A model generated the notes under the pieces. It saw nothing but the letters and a program-made list of their open reading frames with translations, ran no database searches and had not been told where the DNA came from. DNA of 64,000 bases from Zanthoxylum bungeanum (lineage: Eukaryota > Streptophyta > Magnoliopsida > Sapindales > Rutaceae), in the NCBI GenBank assembly GCA_019454045.1, contig SKCR01029070.1, positions 1 to 64,000 of the forward strand. The letters are read 5' to 3'. Both the position numbers and the translations under genes were made by a program. This document shows positions 24,853 through 36,800 of this stretch, piece by piece. How positions within the stretch are numbered: position 1 is the stretch's first letter; each line of letters begins with the position of its first letter.

Positions 24853-25504
24853 CAAAAATGCGTTTTGCGTCATTTTACGGAAAATCTTTTCGTAAAAATT
24901 TCGCGAAGTTTCTTAACTATTTATATCGCTATTTGATATCGAATAAATATGTTTAGGTGAAATATGAACAAATTATTCATATTAGATATTGAATAATTTA
25001 TTCGGTAATTTAAAAAGTTTTAAAATTACGATTTCGCTCGAACCGCGCTTTCGCTGCTCCCTTCGCCAGAAACCCCAACACATAACACATCCCAAAACAA
25101 TACAACGACTTAAGACCAACTTGACCGCTTCGGGGTGAGCCGTTGTCTTCAAGACGCCTCTAGTTTAAGTCTAATGCGAACCTGCAAAACTAAAAAACTG
25201 TTAGAGTGTGATCTATAAGGCTCAGTAAGTAACTCATGTCTTATGTAAATACATCAAGTAACAATAAGAACTTAAAAGAAATCGGATTTATGTAAATATA
25301 CACAAACTTATAAATCTCATCTTTATTCGATGACCCCTTACATGTATAATACCTTGATAACTCACTCACTGCACTGAATGCAACATCGTAGTAAACTTAT
25401 CTTCTCGAATCCACACTAAACTACACATCTATGGAATTCTGGCATCTCTCATACATAAAACTGGAAGTCCTCAACCGCATACACACATACTATTTTTCCG
25501 CACT

Positions 25505-27581
25505 TGACCAGTGCGTAAACACACACGTATAACGCAAGCGCAAGTATCGTTCAAGTAGTATAAAAATATCGATCCACAAGGACTTAATTCCTACTGTTGT
25601 TATTAAATTTTGATACTATTTATTTACAGGTATCTAATTATAGGGAGAAGAGAATGATTGTTTGATTGATTTTGGTTAGTTGAATGTGTATTTGCTAATT
25701 AAAATAAAAACAGACTCTAAAGAAAATACTAAGGAAAATAAAAGAAAAGACTCAAAGATATATGGTCGTGACTCCACACAATATTATTATAAAGATGAAT
25801 TGATTCTCTTATTTATGTGTAATAAATCAGATTGCTAACCTGGAACACGAAAATATGCAAAAGCCTCTGTCGATGGTCAGATGCAAATACCCAGTATAAC
25901 TCAATTGAACCATATGTCCATGCCAACCAAATTACCTGGATTCATTAAGATTAAGTTCCAATTATGGCTACCCCCGCCCGACAGGTATATGTCTATCATG
26001 TAAGGAAATCTATTAAAGGGTTATCTATCCTCAAGGAAGATCGTGGGTTATTGAATCTAAGGTTGAAACCTAAAATCCCTATGTCTAGTTCATTTTAAGT
26101 TTACCACATCAATCTTATTGGTGATCAGACAACAAGAAGCATTAAGCTTAAAACTCAATAAACAAACTAAAGAATTACCCAATAAATAATTAAATCAATT
26201 ATTAAGCCTAGTAATATTGTGTTTCATCACTTCTCTAGAATAAAATAAAATGTTGGGGGTTAGAGGATCCACATTTAATATTTCTTATCTAGGAATCTCA
26301 CTTATTATAATATATAAATTATTTTATGTTCTGCTTTCTCAGGAATTAATAATATTAAACATTTAAAACCAGCCATATAGGCGGTATTCCATTTAGTCCA
26401 ACTACACCAGCCATATAGGCGGTAATTATCTATCAGATAAAGACCAGCCATATAGGCGGTAAAGTAATTTATATTTAGACCGACCATATAGACGGTAATA
26501 AAGTCTGCAATTAATTAATCCGGTTAAATTATAATTTATAAATTATAATTAAGTGAGATTTACCTAGATAATTATATTAAATGTTTCACCTTTTACCCCA
26601 GCGGTAAATTTACTACAAAACATAAAGTAAAAAGTAAATAAAATTTTATTACAAAAAGAAAAAGTGCATAATTAAAAATACTAAAAGTAAAAATGCTAAA
26701 TTAAAATTAAGAAAAACTAAAACACGAAAGATGCAATCCTTAGAGTCCTTATAAAACTAAAAGAATGCATGCCTTGAATTCTGAAATCGTGCTGAATTTA
26801 TATGCGTAGGTAGGGGTCTGGCGTCGTGACGCCAAGCTCGCATCGTGACGCTGGTGATTGTTGACGTGGCACGCTATGGCTCGTCGGCTCAGATTCTGGA
26901 TAAGGTGATAAGGTGACACGTGGCAAGGTGGTTGGCATCTCAATTATTGTGACACGTGGCGGCTTCTGATTGGTCGGCTCAGATTCTTATCCGCCATGTA
27001 TAGATATCGGATAATTTTGTCAATAATTGATGCTGATGTGGCGCTGACGTGGCACACGTGGCGAAAGGGACTGTCGGCACCATAAAATTACGACACGTGG
27101 CACGCTGTGATTGGCTGATGATGACGTGGAAATGACGTGGCACTTTGACTCGGTCAACTGGTGATGTGGACGATGACATGGATGACAGGTGGAATGACAT
27201 GTGGCGACACGTGGCGATGGCGACTGTCGACACCGAAGGATGATGACACGTGGCACGACGCATGTTAGCAGATCGACTGTGATGGTGACACGTGGCACGT
27301 CGCACGTTAGCAAAGAAAAACTTTTCTCAGATTCTGACTTGTGGACCCGGCGCACGTTAGCACTGTTCGGCGCATGTTAGGCGTCGCGACGCACGAAATG
27401 ACCATTTTGCCCTTTTCGTCCAATTTTCACTGTTTTGGCCCAAATCACCTCCAGAGTGTCCTGAAACTTTATTTATCTACAAAATAACACAAAACACATC
27501 AAAATATTCACAAAACTCAAGAAACTATACAAAATATTAGGTCAAATGAGTGGAAAATAATGATATAATTACCACTCATCA
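25505..27581 (-). mobile_element. 3' LTR of element G1 (tandem copy 3)
   Basis: The copy directly attached to the G1 internal domain. On the minus strand it starts TGATGAGTGG and ends ACTGGTCA, 2077 bp. It carries the motif cluster (about 26367-26490) and the densest G-box block (26870-27310). A recombination involving this LTR and its left flank produced copies 1 and 2. Confidence 0.8.
26870..27310. promoter_or_regulatory. G-box/ABRE-like motif cluster in LTR G, copy 3
   Basis: About ten ACGTGGC cores in 430 bp, including seven ACACGTGGC. The block in copy 2 spans about 22890-23350. CACGTG is palindromic, so strand does not matter. Density far exceeds what AT-rich DNA would give by chance, and the block stands out by its higher GC content. 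Confidence 0.75.
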
Positions 27582-28927
27582 CACCCCCAAACCTAACATT
27601 TTGCTAGTCCTCGAGCAAAACATAGAGTAAAATAACATAAACATCTTTAAAATAAAATTTAATTAAGTCACTTTCGTAGGGATCACGGTTGCATTTAGCG
27701 TTTGCAACAAGCCTTTAAACCCTTAGGTGTCCCTAGTGGACGAGTTGTAGTCTCGTGAGGGTTTACAGCAATGATACCCACAAACATTTTACAAAAGTAA
27801 AAAGGTAGTAAAAACTAATGCACACAAAAGTAAAAAGACAAGCGAAAAGAGAATAAAGAAGTTAGTGACTAATCAAGTGAAATTTCTACTCCAAGTTACT
27901 AGTTGTTTTCTTTCTTTCTAAATTACTGAATAAGTAAATTCTCCGATTATATTTACCATTCTCCATATACACAGCCAACAAAATATTTAACAACTCATTT
28001 TTTCCCACAACAGTCATAAGTGCAGTTGATAAGAGAGTAATATTTTTGTTCTAAAGTTTTATCAGAATTCACACCTTTTGTAGTAATGGAATAATTTTTC
28101 TGATTTTTTCTTTGATTTTTGATTTTTTTTTTTTATTTATATACAATATCTTTCATCTATTTGCGAGCTTTGGGTCGGTGGCTCCCAAACCAGTTGGCTT
28201 TAGGGCACCAGGTGTTAAGACACCCATACTGACTTAATTACTCAGACTTCAGATATATATATTTTTGCAGCATCTTTGATCCATGTAGCGAGCTTTGGGC
28301 CAGTGACTCCCAAACCAGTTGGTTTTAGGGCACTAGGTGTTAAAACACCCTTACAACTTAATAACTCGGATCTCATACTTTTTTTTATTTTTTTATTTTT
28401 TACTCCATCACTTTTTGAATTGCTTCCTCCAATTAAAGTAGAGCACTGAATATTACAAACTTTTCAATTTTAGCTTATGTCTGTATGTTACTATACATGT
28501 TGATAATATCTGCCAACTAAGCAAATGAAGATCCATTTTAGTCAGTTTTATGGAGAATTTACAAATTAAATAATTTAAAATGAAATAAACAAAAACTAAC
28601 TTGTTTCAAAAATGGTTTAAGATACGTCTCAGGAGTGAAAACTCCTTACACAACTATCTTTACTTACAATTTCACTTTTTTAGTCAAAATAAAAATACAA
28701 AAACACAAATATTTTTGTCATTTTTTTGAAAATTTTACATTTTTTTTTGAATTTTTTGAAAAAAAATTTAGACTAAAAATATGAAACAACACCCAAACTA
28801 AAAACAAGGTACTGATCAACTAATTTCCTCCTCCCCCAAACCTAAATGAGACATTGTCCCCAATGTCTTAAACAATAGAAGAAGAGTTTAGAAGATAATA
28901 CCTGGTTAACTGAAATTATACAGGAAA
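27582..28927 (-). other. G1 3' untranslated region with two purine tracts
   Basis: Between the LOG copy and the LTR. Tract one (27582-27597, complement GTTAGGTTTGGGGGTG) abuts the LTR and is the likely polypurine tract. Tract two (28819-28840, complement GGTTTGGGGGAGGAGGAAAT) follows the phrase ACATTGGGGACAATGT, typical of the 3' region of plant Tat/Athila elements. The duplicated ~120-bp GCGAGC block lies at 28163 and 28285. No gene. Confidence 0.65.
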
Positions 28928-29554
28928 TTAAAGGTTAAGATCAAGATTAATCCGACGCCTCTTACCACGATCGTCCTAGAACCAATTTATTTTTGAAAGG
29001 ATAGGGTCAACTTGAGGTTCATAGGCTAAGAGTTGGTCAATTAGATCCGGAGCAGTTCTAGTAGTAAAGAGAAGTTCTTTTAAAGGTTTTGACACGAATC
29101 CATTTCTCCGGGCATCATCAAGAACACACAAAGAAAATCATAAAATCCATCAATGTTAACAGCCTAATTGGTTTCTGGTGTATGTTCAGGTTCGCCCAAG
29201 ATAATACTATAAAAATTTCCTCCAATGTGCCCAAGCCACATAGCAAAGCGATAAAAGCATCAGCACGGTTAATCATTTCTACCAATCATTCAGATATACC
29301 TGGCACGATCAGTTCATCTCCGTTTGATTGTCCAATAAGATTTGCCTCTGCCAAGGTTTTGGGATGATTCCCAAAACGTGACTGCCTCCTTTCTGTACGG
29401 CCTTTGAAACGATCCCCATTAGTCAAAGATTGCTCTCCATATATACTAAGTGCATATTCCTTGCAACTAAGACTCGACCCAATTCCTGTGCTGCTTCTAC
29501 GTATTGTGGTTTAGTACCAACACTAGTACTGCAAAACACACAGATGTTTTCAAC
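28928..29554 (-). pseudogene. Captured LOG-family cytokinin-activating gene copy, element G1
   Basis: Reads on the minus strand as a LOG-type cytokinin riboside 5'-monophosphate phosphoribohydrolase, the enzyme that releases free cytokinin bases from their ribotides. Visible blocks run from ENICVFCGTS near 29550 through LVYG, GSRFGNHPK-like decayed text, ADAFIA and LGTLEEIFIV to INWF and a C-terminal KRRRINLDLNL with TAA at 28928. The span, about 209 codons, is full length for the family and no intron is visible, although plant LOG genes have several. Two in-frame TGA codons are shared with the second copy (43072-43701). Private damage includes a 1-bp deletion near 29130, and the PGG of the PGGxGTxxE motif is changed to LCG. 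It lies in sense orientation between the gag-like frame and the LTR of G1. Not functional as it stands. Confidence 0.88.
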
Positions 29555-30100
29555 TCGTCTTCTTGAAGTGGCTTCCATGTTTTACTCTGGATGTCTTCAA
29601 AAGTGCAATGATGAGTTGAATTTATAGTACCTGAAAAAGGGTGAGTAATAATAGCACTAGTATCTTCCAAAGGACGATGGTTAGCTAAACAACAAAAGAA
29701 ATCGTGAAAGGTCAAAAAGTCTGGATCATGTCTATGAAAATAAAGATAAAAACAGAAAAGCAAATCAAAGCAATTAATTAAGGCAATGGAATTGTGTACG
29801 CAATACGACATTCGCTTAGTATAAATTTTAGGATGCGTCTCAAGAATCCATTCCTTACTCAGCCATCGCTAATGAATTATCTCTTATCTTTGCTAAACAC
29901 CATTCCTTCTGTCTTATGCTTTGGTTGAGCTTTTTCCCTACAAAAATAACACACAAAATTAAAAACTCTACAACATGTAGACACAAAATATGAAAATAGA
30001 AATTACAACATAGTGCATGGGTTGCCTCCCTGTTAGCGCTAAATTTTTCGTCTTCAGCCAGACGTGACTGAAATCCATCTGTCAATGAGGTTTCAGCGTC
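29555..30100 (-). other. G1 region between gag-like frame and LOG copy
   Basis: Contains a frame (29855-30085) reading SRLAEDEKFSANREATHALC on the minus strand. This corresponds to the phrase with GGGAGGCAACCCA that usually follows pol in Athila/Tat-type elements. The rest is AT-rich and non-coding. It shows that the 3' end of a gypsy element has been joined to gag without protease, RT or integrase between them. Confidence 0.6.
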
Positions 30101-31254
30101 GTTTTGGACGTCCTATTAAAGACATTCCCATGTGCGTTGCTTTTGAAGGGTCTCTTCCAACAGTAAAGGGGCAAAAATAATTTTGTCCCATTCAGTGCTC
30201 GTGCCACCTTTTTAACCTTTGTTGCTCATGTGGTTCCTGAAAAGAAAGAAATAAAATCAGGAGGTCTCATATGGTGCTTGACCTCGAATGGAAGTTCCAT
30301 TCTTTCAAGCTTCTGGGTGATATCTTTGATCAGTACTCCCCAAAACAGTGATGTTTCTCCTGAATATTCTGGATCTTTAATAAGTTCAGACATTTGCTCC
30401 TCCATTTGCTCTGCTTCTTGCTCCACCTTTTCCTCACATATGTATTTTAGGATTTCCGCGTTCAGTTCTTCATCTGTCATCTGTGAAAAACATGCTCCAT
30501 AAGTGTCAACCTGAGGATGTAAAAATGTTTCTGACATTAGGTCTTTATCCTCGGATACGACTGTAATGGATGGTTCAGGTAGATCTTCTTCACCAAACAT
30601 GGTAAAGCATGCTCCAAGATCTTCATTTTGAGGATTGAAAGTTTGATCCTCCGTTGTTGGTGCAATTGGTACAAATAGATCAGCTTCATCCTCGTCAGAA
30701 TCTGAATAATAAAAGTCAAATAGAGACTTCGTTGGTTTGGGCTCCTGAACTGATACCTCTGGTTGTTGATACTGCTCAGCCTCCTCCTCTTTTGAAGTGT
30801 CATTGTGAAATGATTGGTACTCGAAGGCTTCATCAGTGTCATCTGAAACTGGCTCTTGAGGTATGTAGTTCTGGTTTTCTGTTAATTATCTCATTTGATC
30901 TGTCATCCTCTGAATATATGCTGATTGTCTCTGAATACTTTCGAGTTGATTCTGATATGTTTCAAGCATTGTATCCAACTTTTCATCTTGTTTCTTGAAT
31001 AAATCTTTGAGCATTTCAACCAATTGTTCTTCCTTTGATGGTTCTGGTTCTTGATGAAGATCATTGTAGGTGGGTGGTGGATAATGGAAAATGTGGTTCT
31101 GTGAACTGTGATGGCTCTTCATACCATGAAGGATCTTGATAGCGCTGCCACCCTTGATGGTAGTTGTACTCGCAATAATCTCTAGGGTGGTTACCATTAC
31201 ATATGTCGCATCTCCCCATTGCGTTCTATTGAGCAAATGTAGTGTCGCTTAGTT
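30101..31254 (-). pseudogene. Shortened gag-like frame of element G1
   Basis: Minus-strand coding remnant with a hydrophilic, glutamine- and glutamate-rich protein. A coiled-coil-like part (30886-31236, DLFKKQDEKLDTMLETYQNQ) is followed by an acidic part (30226-30600, EEKVEQEAEQMEEQMSELI, then MELPFEVKHHMRPPDFISFF). A stop (TAA) follows MTDQMR in this copy and in G2. The N-terminal end is cut by the A element inserted at 31260; its start continues beyond 40678. The zinc-knuckle part is frameshifted here but clear in G2. The usual gag matrix/capsid part is absent, so at most a short RNA-binding and oligomerising protein was encoded. Confidence 0.65.
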
Positions 31255-31259
31255 CTGGC
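31255..31259. repeat. Target-site duplication CTGGC, left copy
   Basis: Directly left of the A element; repeated at 40679-40683. The G2 unit at about 45407 has the undisturbed site with one CTGGC. Confidence 0.95.
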
Positions 31260-33868
31260 TGTAGGGGTTTTAAGGGGGAATATCGGTAACGCAGCGGAAA
31301 CGGTGGAAAATCAAATTTTCCGATTTCAAAACTTTTTCTCATATTAATTAAATAAACATATTTATTTAATTATCCAATAATCAAATTATGAAATAAAATT
31401 CAAATAAATCATATTTAAGTGAATTTACCGAATTGCCCTTACACTTGGTATTTAGTCCATTTTAGTCCGAAATTGATCAAATCAATTTTGAATGATTCTA
31501 AATCATTTATAAGATGAACTTAGCATGTTCAAAACATCAAAACACCAAAAGCAACATAAATCCCCAAATTTAGTCATTTGGCCGAATACTGGTTGGTGCC
31601 AAAGTGTGCACTTTGTCATTTCATGCATCAAAACACATCAAGATGTAATCCAATGAACATGAAACTTTATATGCATCATATACACATCCAAATACACAAC
31701 ATATATGAAAAGCCCCAAATTGGAATTGGTCATGAACCCTAATTTTTCAATTTCTTCAAATTGGACAAATTAGACCAAATTGGTTAAATCCAATACTTCA
31801 ATCATGTTTCTTCCATCCAATCAAAGTCTCAACACAATGAAACAACTCAAGATCAATATATGTCATCTAAGAGTGGGTCAACAACTCTAGATTAGCAACA
31901 AGGTTTCCAAAACCATAAAAGAATACTTATAACTACACTAGTCACAAGCTTTCTCCATTATACATGCTCAACACTTTCATCAAAGTTCACAACCAAATAA
32001 AAACAAAATATAAGAAGAGAGACACAACAAAGCAACATAAAATGATGCTACGCATGTTAGAAACAATTTTCATGTTGAAGACTTTGAAAGATAACGTACA
32101 AAATCATAATTTTCCAAGCCATCTTCCTTTAGGCTTCAAGCTTTTCTCTCAACTTCTTTTTGTTTATTTTGGTATCAATGAAATCCTTAAACCCTAAAAT
32201 GAAATGAAACAATATATACCTCCTCCAAAAGAAGCCTTGGCCGAAATTGGTGGAGAAATATACAAAATATCATGATATTTTATTTCATTTAATTTTGCTT
32301 ATCAACTTGGAACTTTAATCATCAAACAATTTAATGAATAAAGTAAGTCAACAATTGCAACTCAAAAATATAACCATTATATTTAATTAAGGGTCTTGGC
32401 CGAATATGAATACATATATACCAAAATTTCATTTCAAATTCATTTAACAAAATTTGATCAACTTGATTAAATATCTAAAAAACACTTTATTAGATATTTA
32501 TCACTTGGTCAACAAAGGCAACCATGCCATTTAATTCAAATATCCTAAGTTAAGATATGTATATTTTAATTAATTTAATCATTTAACAATTAAATAATTA
32601 ATTAATTAATCAAATACAAATATATTAAATATATATTAATATTTACATTAAATATCAAATACATATATTTATTTAGGATATTAGTCAAATATCTCAATTT
32701 GACTATTAATTAATGTGTATTTAAATTAATCAAGTATTAAATGTAAATACACAATAATTAACTAAATGACTATCGGGTCCCTTTAGCATGTATCTTGCGT
32801 TTAACCTTTAAACGACTTAATAAATAATCAATATTATTTATTAATGTTGCTCTAGTGCTCTACGAGTATATTTCATTATTGAGACTCTCTAGATTCAGGT
32901 ATATCCGTCACGAAATCTAATTTCGTGTGCATAATCTATCCACCCGTAGATTATGACGATCACAGATAAACTAGCTGAATCATACAGGTCGAGGTCATTG
33001 CATACGTATAATCCCTCCGTCACAAGTATCCGGATTATCCCAGAGATATAGATGTAAACGTCAAATCTCTATAGGTATTATCCCGTCGACGTATTCATTA
33101 GCAATCTCTAAATAACAATCGGAACTTACTTCCGAAGTATACTGTGGCCACAGATTTAACAGACTGCTAATTATATATGGACTACCTATGCTCTGTACAC
33201 AGAACTGACGGATCTTATCTTGACACACACAGGATATCCTGAGGATCGGTCCACACCCAACGAACAGGCGGAGGTATGATCTAAATAGATCGGTGACGTG
33301 ACTGCCATCTAAGTGTGGAGGATGTCTCATACATCCACAGTGGTATCTCAGTCGAAGGACCACTATGCTACTCAACCGAGAAGATTCTTATTGACATTGG
33401 TGTACCATCCATTAAGAATCTTCGGTGAGCCGTTCACTTTGTTATACACTATAAACACCTACACGTCTATACGAGTCTCCATAGACTCATGGTTCATTGG
33501 GATAAACCATCGGACCAAGTCTCGATATACGACATGTACTGGTCTCAACGGATTTGACTAACCGACCCGTGTTAGCAAATCTTGACCAGGAACTATGTTT
33601 GATAATATTCATATAGCAGTGACACTTCCCAATGTCAATTACAAACTAACTTTGTAACTGTGTACTGCATTATATTATCGGGCCTTTGTCTAATATACAT
33701 CTCACTAAACCACATTTAGTTTCAATCTAATCGTAATCAGATAGAATACGTATATAAGAACAAGAGTTGCAACCATAAATAAGTAATATTATGGAATAAG
33801 TGATGTTCGTATTCATGAGTCAGACATAAATACGATCTGGATTGGCGCTCTGAGCACCAACCCCAAAA
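31260..33868 (-). mobile_element. 3' LTR of the minus-strand element A
   Basis: About 2.61 kb, collinear with the LTR at 38048-40678. On the minus strand it begins TTTTTGGGGTTGGTGC (terminal TG changed) and ends AACCCCTACA. Its 104-codon minus frame at 33061-33375 and the plus frame at 33313-33561 are LTR readings without family signals. The sequence is clearly the same family as 14607-17142 but more similar to its own partner. Confidence 0.9.
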
Positions 33869-33882
33869 ATTTCTCCCACTTG
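33868..33882 (-). promoter_or_regulatory. Polypurine tract of the minus-strand element A
   Basis: Complement CAAGTGGGAGAAATT adjoins the 3' LTR, equal to 14592-14606 of the plus-strand copy. Confidence 0.85.
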
Positions 33883-36800
33883 ATCTAGTGCCAATCCACG
33901 GTATCATATACACATCTCAATGTGTATCATATACACATGGCCCTCAAAAGCTCAGCAGTACTTAAGAGGTAGGTAATAAGAAACAAGTCCGCTATGACAT
34001 ATTGAGTTTGTCAAACAAACTCCATCGTTTCCCATAGATAGCATCATTCATATTTTGTAGAATCTAAATTATACATTAATATGACTCTGATGATACATCA
34101 GTATTGTGCTACAGCTACTGAGTTGTCCAAGTATTTAGGTATCAAATCCAAAATACTATGCAGACAACCGCAATCACAACACAAATAAAAACTTTTAATT
34201 TGTAAGGTCACTATGCAACTTCATAAGTCAATACTTCATAAGTTGCATCTAACTCTACTCAGTTAGTAGAATCCTTCATGACACTCCCACTGCATCTTTT
34301 GTGACTCTTTATGACGTAGACTGTCTAACGTCATAATTAGTCTCAAAACTAATATGACTCTTAGTTGCAGACTGTATTCTCCATTAATTAGAAACTCGTT
34401 CTTAATATCTCAAAGATCACAAAGAACATGTTTCAATATCCATCATATGGTCTATAGGATATCAAAATAACTCGTAACAATTACGATTAAATCAATATTT
34501 TTAATCGCACATTATAAAGTATTTATTATGTCATCATCAAATGATACATAAGATTGATTAGACATTCTAATCAATATTTCTTTCGAAAAAGGAATCATCA
34601 TTTACGAAAGATGAATACTTTATATAAGACACATAATAACTGTCCAACAGTTATACTAACTGTCATACAGATAGCCTAGTTATGTCCTTTATTAGATCAT
34701 ATCTAATGTACGACTAATATGAGTATCTCACAAGTCTCCAAGTTTCATATCATATATAAAACTTTATATCAAATATAACAGAGACTACTCCCACTGCTTT
34801 CACGGAGTAAAGAAGACTTAGGTAAATCTTTTACCTCACAAACATCTCATTATTACTATAATAATGAAAATGTCGTTAAGATATATAACACTAGAAAGTA
34901 ATTTGTACGCTCCCACTAACCCTTCTAATCACATATGTATTCTCTATACTTTGACAAGATCAGACAATCTGACGATATCAAAAACAGAGAACACAGATTT
35001 TCGGAAGACTTATCTGAGTCTACAATAGGCTCTATAAGCTAGCACACTAAACTGCGATCTCAGCATAACACAAACTCTAAGGCCATTTCAGAATGAACTC
35101 TTCAAATAAGGAAATCACAACTAATCTCTTATCTAAATAAGTCATCCATAAAACGCCACTTTGCATTCTTTAGCTAAATATACAGTTTATTATCAACATT
35201 AACCAACATATCTTTAATCGTTCAATTAGCATGACTAGAGATAAGTTTTCTCAGAATCTATAATAGATTGCTGAGTAAACTTTTTCTCACTGTCATACTG
35301 TAAAGGTCAAACCTTTAATAAGCTCACACTGCTTTCGCTGCGCAAACAATTAGCACATATCATGAACTGATTCATAATGAAAGCTTAATCAAGTTCAAAA
35401 CTTGATCGTAGTAAGCTAGAACAATCTTAGATCTATGGTTCAATGGTGAACTTCCAGAATCGATATCAAATATCGCTTCCATTATAAGTTATAGTAAATT
35501 TTCTTCATAAGAAAACAACAGAACCATTAAGTATCAAATACTCGTAAATGATTCTGATATCCTATTAGACTTATATAGAAGATGTATAAGGGTTTTCATC
35601 TTATTAAATACATAGTTCCAATTATAATTTATCATTCTCACATTTGACTTCAATAAGTCAAGTCTTTTTCTACAATAGTTAACATCAGATGTTACAACCC
35701 AAGTAATAAAACAATTTTATTACTTAGGATCGTAGGAAAGGTATTCTTTAAATAGAATACAATATTCTATTAAATAGAATAAATGATAAACTTTTACTTA
35801 TACCTCCAAGGTGTAAGTAATTTCCATTATATAACTATTATATAAAAGAAAGATTGAAATCTCAAACTTTTCAAGATTCAAATTTTCTACCTATACACAT
35901 CATATATGTAACTGTAGAAATTAATGGAACATTAATTAAAGAGATGAATTAGTGTTACTGGAGTATAACCCCAAGAGTATTGAAACTAATTCGGTAACAT
36001 TCAATATCAAACGAATCAAATCATATAAGATTCGATTGCTCCCACTACTCAATTCCATCAAGGGGAATCGTGGAAGATAATATTGAATATGAATCATATT
36101 CACTGATAACCTTAGAACTAATTGCTTAAATTCATACGTTTGATCGTATCAAAGATCCTTGAACAGTTCAAGACATGTAATGAATTTTGAGGATAGAATT
36201 CTCTAAAACCTTTAGATTGAATATATTTGAACAAGTCAAAAATGTTCAATCTACGTTTCATCAGAACAGTTTGAAAGTTCTTGATACTTTCAAGACTTTC
36301 AATATGTGTTCCTTCAGAAACAACGTAACTAAGTTATGACAATTCATCAACTAAGTTACAAGTATAGAAAACTACCTTAAGCAATTACCATTTATTAACT
36401 ACATACATCCAATGTATCAGTTAAATAGTTCTGGTGGTCCAATGACAATCATTGGTTAAATGAGATCTTATCACTTTCTTGAATACAATATTCATTAAAT
36501 GGATAAGGATTTGTGGTGTGATCTAGTATCAAACCATCATTTACCATACGGAATAAACATCCAATGCTTAAGTGATTAAATTCATAAAGCACCGTTCTAA
36601 AATTATTATTTTACCGAATAATTTTTCTTAATGTTTATCTCTATGTCAATGACACTACTAGTTATTATAAATATGTAACAATTGTTTATAAAGAACAAGT
36701 GACTATCCAATAGTCGCGAGTTCCGATATCAAATATCAGAACAATCGTTAACCAATATTTCAAATAACTAGACGGGAGATCTGGTATCCAATACCTATAG

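Larger units (their letters stand above)
16911..28800. repeat. Three tandem copies of a ~3.97-kb segment
   Basis: The segment (A-LTR tail, 422 bp unclassified, family-G LTR, G 3' UTR) occurs at about 16911-20859, 20860-24837 and 24838-28800. The same landmark TCAAAAATGCGTTTTGCG recurs at 16913, 20873 and 24851, periods of about 3960 and 3978 bp. Copies differ by scattered substitutions and small indels only. Because each copy spans the boundary between two different elements, this is a duplication of chromosomal DNA and not separate insertions. Confidence 0.93.

Noticed and set aside
30230..30502. Plus-strand 90-codon frame opposite the G gag-like protein (also 44380-44652)
   Set aside because: The minus-strand frame has gag-like composition and context; the plus frame is its complement, rich in Ser and Cys, without a domain.
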